DNA from: JBDKGD01 sp964645125
GTDB taxonomy: Bacteria; Patescibacteriota; Minisyncoccia; UBA6257; 2-01-FULL-56-20
Direction: 5' to 3'
Assembly: GCA_964645125.1 (NCBI GenBank)
Contig: CAZXZC010000024.1
Location: forward strand, 1 to 13,273
DNA length: 13,273 nt
Part shown: positions 1 through 5,435 of the stretch, piece after piece
Numbering within the stretch: the first letter of the stretch is position 1
Layout: the number at the start of each line of letters is the position of its first letter
Program-made: the position numbers and the translations under genes
The notes under the pieces: model-generated
The model's database searches: none
What the model saw: the letters and a program-made list of their open reading frames with translations, nothing else
Told to the model about the DNA's origin: nothing

Positions 1-32
1 TCATCCTGGACCAGGATCAAATCCTCTTAAAA
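1..32 (-). rRNA. 16S ribosomal RNA, 5' end only (gene runs off the left edge)
   Basis: Read on the minus strand, the first bases give AGAGGATTTGATCCTGG followed by TCCAGGATGA. This is the conserved start of bacterial 16S rRNA, the 27F primer region, whose consensus is AGAGTTTGATCMTGGCTCAG. The core TTTGATCCTGG is exact. The CT of GGCTCAG is reversed to TC, and the bases just before TTTGATC also differ. A strong minus-strand promoter lies about 190 bases upstream with no ORF in between, as expected for an rRNA operon. The mature 5' end is estimated by alignment and could be off by several bases. Confidence 0.85.
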
Positions 33-129
33 ACAGATACCCGACTTTATTTGAAAAACAGTATCTTGCAACATAGGTTACAAGAATAATGCTTCCCTCA
101 TTCGGACATCCTTTGGAATACTATTTGGG

Positions 130-191
130 ACAACTAAAAAATTCTCTTTTTTAGCGCATATGTACATGTACTATATGTACTGTTTAGTTGT
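130..191 (-). other. Structured 16S leader with competing inverted repeats
   Basis: ACAACTAAA at 130-138 is the exact reverse complement of TTTAGTTGT at 183-191. CTAAAAAA at 134-141 can instead pair with TTTTTTAG at 147-154 across a 5-nt loop, so the two helices are mutually exclusive. Between them, GTACAT at 162-167 can pair with ATGTAC at 175-180. In the leader RNA these could form processing or antitermination structures, but no convincing boxA was found. The pairing is seen in the sequence; the role is inferred. Confidence 0.45.
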
Positions 192-220
192 TAATCTGCA
201 ATCGGTTTCTTGACCAACAC

Positions 221-249
221 AGTATAGTAAGTAGCAAGAAATGAGTCAA
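221..249 (-). promoter_or_regulatory. rRNA operon promoter (sigma70-type)
   Basis: On the minus strand TTGACT (249-244) and TATACT (226-221) are separated by exactly 17 bp. Each hexamer is one mismatch from consensus. The start of transcription would be near 214, giving a leader of roughly 180 nt before the 16S. No second tandem promoter of similar quality was seen. Confidence 0.75.
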
Positions 250-261
250 GTTAACAGCCAA

Positions 262-440
262 GAGGGTATGGCCTATGGCAAAAGTAATACATAGGGTATA
301 GCCAGTAGGGTTTAGAGAAAGCAAAGCGTTTCCATCATCCCAGGCACCGATCCATACATTTTGTATTCCCTAAACCCTGTTCGCTATTCGCCAAACCCTA
401 CGAACTAGTCTTACTATTGGCCATTGGCTATACCCCAAAC
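262..440. repeat. Dispersed AGGGTWTAGCC-type intergenic repeat, arranged as an imperfect inverted repeat
   Basis: No gene is seen between the two divergent promoters. Instead there are copies of a short G-rich word in both orientations. GGGTATAGCCA at 294-304 is mirrored by TGGCTATACCC at 425-435, and GTAGGGTTT at 305-313 by AAACCCTAC at 393-401. Further variants are CCCTAAACCCT at 368-378 and GAGGGTATGG at 262-271. Related words recur after rpmE and near 5331-5430, so this is a dispersed family rather than a one-off hairpin. Confidence 0.55.
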
Positions 441-457
441 CCCTCCTTCTTTCGGTC

Positions 458-486
458 TTGCAAAAGAAGGGTTTATTCTGTATAGT
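458..486 (+). promoter_or_regulatory. rpmE promoter giving a nearly leaderless mRNA
   Basis: TTGCAA (458-463) and TATAGT (481-486) are separated by 17 bp. Transcription would start about 492-494, two to four bases before the rpmE ATG at 496. There is no Shine-Dalgarno at normal spacing. The AAGAAGG upstream lies inside the promoter spacer and would not be transcribed. Confidence 0.6.
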
Positions 487-495
487 ACTGTGCAT

Positions 496-750
496 ATGAA
501 ACAGGATCTCCACCCAACCTACTTCCCCCAGGCAAAGATTGTATGCGCTTGCGGCAACTCGTTTACCGTAGGGGCAACCGTGGAGAAAATGGAGCTTGAA
601 ATCTGCTCCAACTGCCACCCATTCTACACCGGCGAACAGAAACTCTTAGACACCGCTGGTCGCGTAGAGAAATTCAAAACTCGCGCTTCCAAAAAATCAG
701 CCGAACCAAAAGCAAAGAAGGTTCGCGTGAAAAAGGAGAAGGCTGCATAA
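496..750 (+). CDS. rpmE: 50S ribosomal protein L31 (bL31), zinc-binding type
   Basis: This is bL31, a protein of the large ribosomal subunit, 84 aa long. The family signature is complete, from HPTYFPQAK at the N-terminus through CACGN, a second cysteine pair ICSNCHPFYTG and LLDTAGRVEKF. Cys17, Cys19, Cys37 and Cys40 give the CxC...CxxC zinc site of the C+ form, rather than the Cys-free YkgM-like form. The C-terminus ends in a Lys/Ala-rich tail that is probably disordered and contacts RNA. An open frame extends 72 bases further upstream to an ATG at 424. That stretch covers the promoter and matches no L31, so ATG 496 is chosen. The gene is monocistronic, with its own promoter and terminator, and transcribed divergently from the rRNA operon. 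Confidence 0.95.
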   Translation: MKQDLHPTYFPQAKIVCACGNSFTVGATVEKMELEICSNCHPFYTGEQKLLDTAGRVEKFKTRASKKSAEPKAKKVRVKKEKAA

Positions 751-752
751 AA

Positions 753-790
753 AAGGGTTTAGGGTGTAGCCAAAAGCTAATAGGTATAAA
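753..790 (+). repeat. Copy of the AGGGTTTAGGG/TAGCC intergenic repeat
   Basis: Directly after the rpmE stop, AGGGTTTAGGGTGTAGCC is followed by AGCTAATAGG. This is the same word family as in the 262-440 interval. It sits between the stop codon and the terminator hairpin and is probably transcribed as 3' UTR. Confidence 0.45.
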
Positions 791-795
791 CAAAG

Positions 796-830
796 AAACG
801 GTCCCGCACAAATGCGAGACCGTTTTAGTT
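796..830. terminator. Bidirectional rho-independent terminator
   Basis: AAACGGTCCCGCA (796-808) pairs with TGCGAGACCGTTT (813-825). This is a 13-bp stem with one mismatch and a 4-nt loop. It is followed on the plus strand by a T-rich tail from 823. On the minus strand the hairpin is followed by TTTCTTTGTTT. It therefore fits as a terminator both for rpmE and for the convergent gene ending at 847. Confidence 0.85.
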
Positions 831-846
831 TGCGTGACACGCACAT

Positions 847-1629
847 TTAAAAAGCAGACGCAGAAAGCCGCAAAATGCTATGCAACTCATCTTCAGAAGA
901 CTCAGGCGTAAAACAATAAGCCGCAATCTCCAAAAAAACCAATCCATCAAAACGACACTGCTGCTCATAATCCCATTTTCCACAATCCCTTTCAAACGGA
1001 ATGTTCTGAAAAGTAAGCTCTTCAGCAACAGCTTCGGTCTTGGCAATAGCACCCAACAAATGCTTTCGAAAAGGCTCGAACTCCTTGCACAAAACAGAAT
1101 CAGCATCATTGGGTGAAAATAACCGAAAACTCGGAAGATTTTCAAACACATGCTGCACTCGATGCCGCACGCATCGAGCAGCAATGGCAAACAAAGCAAT
1201 TTCTTGCTGCTCCTCAAGGTCAATTTCCGTCTCGTCTCCATCACTCTCAAAAATAGGAACATCGGAGTACTCACAATCCAAATCCATATCAAATTTGGGA
1301 ATAAATAAAAGAGCATCCCAAATTCCAACCGGACACAAGCAATAACAGCTCGCACCACCAAAATCGGCCTTAGAGCGAACGTAAGCGATGGGTGAAATAT
1401 CATCCTCAAAATCTTCTTCATTCTCCAAAGAAGATTCAGGTGTTTCCACCTTTTGGGGAACGCACAAAAGAATGCTGATAGGTTTATCTGGAAACACAGA
1501 TGAATCTATCAAAGAGACGTGTTCAAACAGAGAAAATGCAGCTGAAGCATCTTGGTCGGAAAGACCCAAGTATCCAAAAGCCTTCTTAAAATCATCAATA
1601 CTTTTCAAAACCGGTTGCTGTCTTTGCAT
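847..1629 (-). CDS. Acidic hypothetical protein
   Basis: A 260-aa protein that I do not recognise. It has no signal peptide or membrane segment and is probably cytoplasmic. There is a strongly acidic stretch around residues 67-80 and another around 128-142. The latter is followed by a helix containing AARCVRHRVQH. That segment and its surroundings faintly resemble the HExxH helix of small zinc metallopeptidases, but the Glu is absent, so any peptidase assignment is speculative. An upstream GTG (1635) is in frame, but GAGG at 1642-1639 lies 9 nt from ATG 1629 and only 3 nt from the GTG, so the ATG is preferred. It has its own promoter and shares the convergent terminator with rpmE, so it stands alone. 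The reading frame is intact throughout. Confidence 0.75.
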   Translation of the reverse strand: MQRQQPVLKSIDDFKKAFGYLGLSDQDASAAFSLFEHVSLIDSSVFPDKPISILLCVPQKVETPESSLENEEDFEDDISPIAYVRSKADFGGASCYCLCPVGIWDALLFIPKFDMDLDCEYSDVPIFESDGDETEIDLEEQQEIALFAIAARCVRHRVQHVFENLPSFRLFSPNDADSVLCKEFEPFRKHLLGAIAKTEAVAEELTFQNIPFERDCGKWDYEQQCRFDGLVFLEIAAYCFTPESSEDELHSILRLSASAF

Positions 1630-1681
1630 AATCACACACCTCGATTCACTGTAAAATAATTGCCTTCAAAAGGCTGGTTCG

Positions 1682-1710
1682 ATACTACCAAAGAAAAAAT
1701 AGTATGTAAA
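1682..1710 (-). promoter_or_regulatory. Putative promoter of the acidic hypothetical gene
   Basis: On the minus strand TTTACA (1710-1705) and TAGTAT (1687-1682) are 17 bp apart. Transcription would begin near 1675. The RNA would then start with a small hairpin, GCCTT/AAGGC at 1662-1674, ahead of the Shine-Dalgarno at 1642-1639. The -10 box matches consensus at only 4 of 6 positions. Confidence 0.45.
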
Positions 1711-1728
1711 AAGCCCCTAAACGTGTTT

Positions 1729-1758
1729 ATAGCCAGTCTTGAATTCAAGACTGGCTAT
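1729..1758. repeat. Perfect 30-bp palindrome
   Basis: The 30 bases are exactly self-complementary, centred on GAATTC, with arms starting ATAGCCAGTCTT. As RNA it would form a 13-bp stem with an AATT loop. It lies downstream of the LysM gene on the minus strand, and the next run of Ts is about 15 bases further on, so it is at best a non-canonical terminator. The other reading is a dyad binding site. No second copy was seen. Confidence 0.6.
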
Positions 1759-1807
1759 TGTGTTCGTTCAAACAAATCAATTCATAAACGACAGGAGCAG
1801 CATCGCG

Positions 1808-1864
1808 GAGACAAAAGTCTCTTCATTGCGCTCGTTTTTGGGATATACACTTTTTAAAAAGTGT
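1808..1864. repeat. Two further hairpins after the LysM gene
   Basis: ACACTTTTTAAAAAGTGT at 1847-1864 is a perfect 18-bp palindrome. GAGAC at 1808-1812 pairs with GTCTC at 1817-1821 across a 4-base loop. On the minus strand the second hairpin has TTTT in its loop but no T tail. Together with the 30-bp palindrome they fill the 257-nt gap between the LysM gene and the next gene. They could end or stabilise the LysM transcript. Confidence 0.45.
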
Positions 1865-1886
1865 CGCGCCCAGAAACCGTGCTTAT

Positions 1887-3329
1887 TTATTGAATAGTGT
1901 GATGAACTTCAACGATTGGCTTTGCAGAAGTTCCATTGGTGGGAACACCAGAGATTTTTTTGGTCGAGGCGCCCTCAATCCGCTTAGGGATCTCGGGTCG
2001 GGGCGCAGGCGGCGGTGCAGGCAAATTCGGCACAGTCACCGCACCCTGGTTTGGAACTGTCGACTGAGACAAATCCAAAATCATCGGTGTTGCCTCATTG
2101 GCCTCGCCTTTGTTTTCACAAATCGTCTCTGCGGCTCGCGGAATGAGAAACGTCGTAGCCTGATTACCATTAAATCCACGGCTATTTTGATCCCGGTTCG
2201 ACTCGACAAAGCGCTCGGTTGCGACAGTGGCTGGGTCAATGCCAGTATGTTTTGTTTTTGATTCAACAGAATCAATACATGAAAACTGGTACAAACCCAA
2301 CAATCGAGCAATCAACCTTTGGTAAAAAGTTAAAAACCCCCGACCGTCCTCAACAAAGCAGCCACTCTGAAGCGCGAAAAACTCGACGCGCTTATTCGTT
2401 ATGTCATTGTTCTCGTCAAGCTCGGTAGCAACAAGCGCCGCCGCCGGCAACTTATTTACACAAATCAAAGCTGGGGCTAACACACCGTCCCGTGCATTCG
2501 GTTGGTACACAGCCAAGATACCCGACAAGGATACAATTTTGCCACGCTCAAGATCCATACGATCAGTGAGCGGGGCATCATCGTACTTTTGACGAAAAAG
2601 GTAATCAGCTGCATCACGCCACAATTGTTCTCTTTTTTCTTCCTTCTGGCAACTCACTAAGTCACGAGAAAAGAAAAAGAAGTCGCGTTGCAATTTCCCA
2701 GCAACACGAAAACTAACAACCGCAATAAGCGGCAACACGAGCGCAAGCAGAAGAACTATAAAAAGCAAAAGCTTTTCATTTCGTTTCTGAATGGCCAGTT
2801 GAAGTCCAAAATCATCTTTGGTCCGAGAAAGCATCTCAAAACTGTTCAACCTGGCCTTCAAATCCGCAATTTGTTGATCCTTTTGAGCGTTGCCAGTTCG
2901 TAAACCCGCAATGGTTGCATCGCGAGCATTCAAATCAGCATTTGTTGGTCGGTCACTGGGTGCAAAAGCACCAGCACCGGAATCAGTGAGTCTGGTTGGA
3001 ATCACTGGAGCCTGGGACGTAGGTGCAGTAGGAGCAGAAGCAGGAATAATTAATTCCTGGCCAATCCTCAAAAGTGGCACCCTTCTCCCATTTGCATCCC
3101 GCCCTCTAGCAAAAACAATTTGGCCTTCATTAGCCGCATAAAGCTGCGACCACGTAATAGAGTATTTTTTACAAATAGCCGAAACCGTTTCGCGGTCAGC
3201 CACCGGGTGACGAGCAACGGAAGATTGGGAAGTATTGTTTTGCTGTTGAGCAAAAGCAGTCACCCCAAAAAGAAACGACGACGCGATCACGACGATCACG
3301 CACAGAATCCGCTGAATCATGGTGTTCAT
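1887..3329 (-). CDS. LysM / coiled-coil / single-TM envelope protein
   Basis: A 480-aa protein. Residues 1-28 form a signal peptide or N-terminal anchor (a hydrophobic VIVVIASSFLFGVTAFA core ending at an AFAQ site). Residues 40-96 are a LysM-like domain that starts with a 'tVsaIckkYsItwsqLyaAN'-type helix pair and ends LRIGQELIIP, so it probably binds peptidoglycan or chitin-like glycan. A Pro/Ala/Thr linker (97-130) and a heptad-like coiled coil (132-165) follow. A strong membrane helix lies at 187-208. The remaining ~270 residues carry a compact domain (230-350) and a Pro-rich tail (430-470). The likely topology is LysM outside and the large C-terminal part inside. The start is set by AGGAG (3342-3338) 8 nt before ATG 3329. 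It is transcribed from one of three related promoters. It is not a hydrolase by any visible motif, and its function is unknown. Confidence 0.8.
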   Translation of the reverse strand: MNTMIQRILCVIVVIASSFLFGVTAFAQQQNNTSQSSVARHPVADRETVSAICKKYSITWSQLYAANEGQIVFARGRDANGRRVPLLRIGQELIIPASAPTAPTSQAPVIPTRLTDSGAGAFAPSDRPTNADLNARDATIAGLRTGNAQKDQQIADLKARLNSFEMLSRTKDDFGLQLAIQKRNEKLLLFIVLLLALVLPLIAVVSFRVAGKLQRDFFFFSRDLVSCQKEEKREQLWRDAADYLFRQKYDDAPLTDRMDLERGKIVSLSGILAVYQPNARDGVLAPALICVNKLPAAALVATELDENNDITNKRVEFFALQSGCFVEDGRGFLTFYQRLIARLLGLYQFSCIDSVESKTKHTGIDPATVATERFVESNRDQNSRGFNGNQATTFLIPRAAETICENKGEANEATPMILDLSQSTVPNQGAVTVPNLPAPPPAPRPEIPKRIEGASTKKISGVPTNGTSAKPIVEVHHTIQ

Positions 3330-3413
3330 GATTTTTTCTCCTGTGAAATTTGCATTTATTGAAATGGAAAAAACCGGGGCTTCGTTAAAAACCCTAGTTT
3401 ATATCTACCTATA

Positions 3414-3442
3414 ATAATATACCAAAACTACAAAATTGTCAA
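3414..3442 (-). promoter_or_regulatory. Promoter copy 1 of a three-member family (LysM gene)
   Basis: TTGACA (3442-3437), a 17-bp spacer and TATTAT (3419-3414) make a near-perfect sigma70-type promoter. It lies inside a 23-bp block (3429-3451) that is identical to blocks at 4649-4671 and 5272-5294. The leader is about 75 nt. Confidence 0.8.
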
Positions 3443-3462
3443 GTATTTCCAATGGTTTTTAC

Positions 3463-3498
3463 ATAAAAACCCCCTTCGAACAAATAAGCTGAAGGGGG
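3463..3498 (-). terminator. Rho-independent terminator of the vWA-like gene
   Basis: CCCCCTTC (3470-3477) pairs with GAAGGGGG (3491-3498). On the minus strand the hairpin is followed at once by TTTTT (3469-3465). It sits 30 bases past the stop codon at 3528 and just upstream of promoter copy 1, insulating the two units. Confidence 0.85.
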
Positions 3499-3527
3499 AA
3501 ATACATACCACGGGAAATTGCTGGGGG

Positions 3528-4547
3528 TCATCCCGATACCAAAGAAACTTGAAAACTATGGTTGGGCCAATAATCAAACATCTTCGGGTCAACAGAAACA
3601 TCAGGAAAACTGCGCAAAAAATCTAAAATTCTTTGAAATTCACCTTTGCGAACCTCACGACTCAACAACTCCCTTACATCCTCCCTCAGAAAAGAAAATT
3701 GCAAGGAATCCGGATTTCCTTCCTCGGGATTATCACACTTCAACAATCCGCCCAGTAAAAATTCTGAGATGTGATGGGTGTTGGGACGCTCAATAAATTC
3801 TTGCAGTAAAGCATCCATAAAAGTCGCAGACAAGGGGCCATGAACGGCAGAAGCAAACACCGCAAGTTCAAATGCAGAATGTGACTCAAGATACTGGAAT
3901 CTCTTAATGACATCTTCTGCGGATGGCATTGAAAGAGATTCCGAAAGGGGAGTTTCAAGAACTTCGGAGTTTAATCCGACCAATGGTTCCTCCTCGTAGA
4001 GGTAGATGGCATGGCCTTCTTGCCCTCCTCGAATCATCATTTCAATCCAGCGATCTGCGCTGTCATGCGTAAACTGTGACATTGGGAAACAACAAGCCGG
4101 TGCATCATCCCGCTCTCCCTCAATCTTCATCATGTCCCTCCATACGTTATCAGCCAACAATTCAATGTTGGTAGTGCCGGCAAATGGTGTGGCAAAATAA
4201 CCATGCGTACCATTACACCTAGTGGAATACCAAAGGTTTTCTGGTAAAACATGGAGTATCGAAACCACGCACGTTTTTGCCCACAAACACAAAAGTTTGG
4301 GAATAGCATAGCCATCCCAACCCCTTGAAACTCCATCGGTTATAAAAAACACGTATGTACCGGTAAGATCAATTCCCTCTTGCAAAAGAACATATTGATC
4401 ATTGACACATCGAAGGTTAACAAGAGAAACAGAAGAGAAGCAATTACTTGCTCTTAAGTCTTCACAAAAAGAACTCACTGATTTTCTCCAGATAGCCATT
4501 GAAGGTTTCGACTCCACAATGACAATTGCTTTCCTTTTATCTTCCAT
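3528..4547 (-). CDS. Stand-alone vWA-like protein, SAV_2336 N-terminal-domain related
   Basis: A 339-aa cytoplasmic protein. The order of motifs matches the SAV_2336 N-terminal family as I remember it. VIVESKPSMAIW (numbered from the upstream TTG, residues 11-22) is the metal-site strand, DxSxS-like, with Glu replacing the first Asp. FITDGVSRGW (70-79) carries the TDG motif. VSILHVLPENLW (97-108) is next, then a D..RWIEMM segment near 165-173. An all-helical C-terminal module (210-330) follows, with SAFELAVFASAV and an FLLGGLLK...FSFLREDVRELL segment. In Actinobacteria and Cyanobacteria this module normally heads larger proteins beside MoxR-type AAA ATPases or effector domains. Here it ends without any effector. 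GGAG (4560-4557) is 9 nt from ATG 4547 and only 3 nt from the in-frame TTG at 4553, so the ATG is chosen. It has its own promoter and terminator. Confidence 0.72.
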   Translation of the reverse strand: MEDKRKAIVIVESKPSMAIWRKSVSSFCEDLRASNCFSSVSLVNLRCVNDQYVLLQEGIDLTGTYVFFITDGVSRGWDGYAIPKLLCLWAKTCVVSILHVLPENLWYSTRCNGTHGYFATPFAGTTNIELLADNVWRDMMKIEGERDDAPACCFPMSQFTHDSADRWIEMMIRGGQEGHAIYLYEEEPLVGLNSEVLETPLSESLSMPSAEDVIKRFQYLESHSAFELAVFASAVHGPLSATFMDALLQEFIERPNTHHISEFLLGGLLKCDNPEEGNPDSLQFSFLREDVRELLSREVRKGEFQRILDFLRSFPDVSVDPKMFDYWPNHSFQVSLVSG

Positions 4548-4633
4548 ACACAAACACTCCTTTTTTACTGTAAAAATAACAAAAACAAAACGCCACGAAT
4601 ACTGGCATTTACAACAAAAATTTTCTAAATCAG

Positions 4634-4662
4634 AAAATACACTAAAACTACAAAATTGTCAA
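4634..4662 (-). promoter_or_regulatory. Promoter copy 2 of a three-member family (vWA-like gene)
   Basis: TTGACA (4662-4657) is followed after 17 bp by TATTTT (4639-4634). It shares 28 bp with copy 1 (4644-4671) and 33 bp with copy 3 (4649-4681), including an A-tract upstream of the -35 box. The leader is about 80 nt. Confidence 0.75.
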
Positions 4663-4689
4663 GTATTTCCAGGCTTTTTTGTGATTATT

Positions 4690-4773
4690 AAAAAAGAAAA
4701 ACCCCAAGCAAGCTTGTGAGACTTACACAGGGGTTTTAATAAAACCTGTTTATGTTTAGACTCAGCACAGGTT
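4690..4773 (-). terminator. Tandem terminator hairpins of the short C-terminal paralog
   Basis: The first hairpin pairs 4767-4773 with 4743-4749 (AACCTGT/ACAGGTT). It overlaps the stop codon and is followed on the minus strand by TTTTATT. The second pairs AAAACCCC (4698-4705) with GGGGTTTT (4730-4737) and is followed by TTTTTCTTTTTT. The second is the more convincing terminator. An alternative pairing of 4732-4738 with 4740-4746 is also possible. Confidence 0.75.
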
Positions 4774-5167
4774 ATTGATTTTGGGATTTAAACCCCTCAG
4801 TCCACTGAGAGAATATTCCCTCATCGACAGTGATGCTGGGGAAATTATCCCGAAAGATATTGCGAAGTTTCGCCAACTCAGTGATTCGGAGAGAGCGGGA
4901 CAACATCTTTCGAGCATCTTCTGAATGAAAGGTAAAAAGTGGGCCGCCATCTTCTGGAACAACACAATTCAAAAAACCGCTATTCAGAACCAATTCGAGA
5001 TCTTGTAAGTTTATTTCCAAGAGCCAGGCCTGAATGCGCCGTAATACCTCTAGGCTAAAAGATCCTTGAATACCGGCGGAAAAGACTAGAAGTTGGTAAG
5101 CAGAACGAGACCCAACAACCTTAAAATTATTTATCTGTTCGTTAGCAGACAACGGATTGATGAACAT
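4772..5167 (-). CDS. Short paralog of the C-terminal module of the vWA-like protein
   Basis: A 131-aa protein that aligns along almost its whole length with residues ~213-330 of the neighbouring vWA-like protein. SAYQLLVFSAGIQG matches SAFELAVFASAVHG. VLNSGFLNC matches FLLGGLLKC. FTFHSEDARKMLSR matches FSFLREDVRELLSR, and FPSITVDEGIFSQW matches FPDVSVDPKMFDYW. The whole vWA part is missing, yet the gene has its own start (AAGGA 7 nt before ATG 5167), promoter and terminator. It therefore looks like a functional single-module gene rather than debris. It could compete with or dimerise with the larger protein. It is probably a cytoplasmic helical bundle with no catalytic motif. Confidence 0.75.
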   Translation of the reverse strand: MFINPLSANEQINNFKVVGSRSAYQLLVFSAGIQGSFSLEVLRRIQAWLLEINLQDLELVLNSGFLNCVVPEDGGPLFTFHSEDARKMLSRSLRITELAKLRNIFRDNFPSITVDEGIFSQWTEGFKSQNQ

Positions 5168-5256
5168 AACAGCGTCCTTTCATATTGGAAATGGAAAAAA
5201 TTATTTCTTGTATTGCAACAAAAACAATACGTTTGGAAATCAAACACTCTCCTATC

Positions 5257-5285
5257 ATAATAAACAATTTTTACAAAATTGTCAA
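5257..5285 (-). promoter_or_regulatory. Promoter copy 3 of a three-member family (short paralog)
   Basis: TTGACA (5285-5280), a 17-bp spacer and TATTAT (5262-5257). The block 5272-5294 is identical to the other two copies. Identity with copy 2 extends through the upstream A-tract to 5304. The downstream half of the spacer has diverged. Confidence 0.8.
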
Positions 5286-5330
5286 GTATTTCCAGGCTTT
5301 TTTGCAGTTATTACCTGTAAATCTTATGTT

Positions 5331-5430
5331 TTAGGGGGGTCTGTTTTTACCCTATTGGCTACTTGTGGTGAGCGGATCTTGTCCTGAGCTTGCCGAAGGG
5401 AGCCGAACCATTGGCCAGACCCTATACCCT
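5331..5430. repeat. Intergenic repeat element after argS, with an embedded GTCCTGAGCTTGCCGAAGG word
   Basis: This noncoding stretch carries ACCCTATTGGCTAC (5349-5362), CCATTGGCC (5408-5416) and CCCTATACCCTG (5420-5431), which belong to the same family as the repeats near rpmE. Between them GTCCTGAGCTTGCCGAAGG lies at 5381-5399. From memory, near-identical words recur in noncoding DNA of many unrelated bacteria. No clear terminator for argS was found here. Confidence 0.5.
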
Positions 5431-5435
5431 GTTTT

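Noticed and set aside
91..111. Minus-strand GATGTCCGAATGAGGGAAGC resembling a 23S rRNA 5' segment
   Set aside because: The match is about 16-20 bases, imperfect and without flanking 23S sequence; it lies in the 16S leader and is likely chance.
262..440. Repeated short words as a CRISPR array
   Set aside because: The words vary in length and spacing, occur in both orientations and have no spacer pattern or cas genes nearby.
424..495. Upstream ATG extending rpmE by 24 codons
   Set aside because: The extension covers the promoter and part of the repeat and does not resemble L31, whose N-terminus starts at MKQDLHPTY.
825..1421. Long open frame overlapping the acidic hypothetical gene in another frame
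   Set aside because: It is a shadow frame with low-complexity Leu/Phe/Cys content and no start signal; the overlapping frame has a proper Shine-Dalgarno, promoter and terminator.
3330..3412. Possible attenuator in the LysM leader (GGG...CCC followed by a T-run on the minus strand)
   Set aside because: The stem is only three to four pairs with a long loop, too weak to call.
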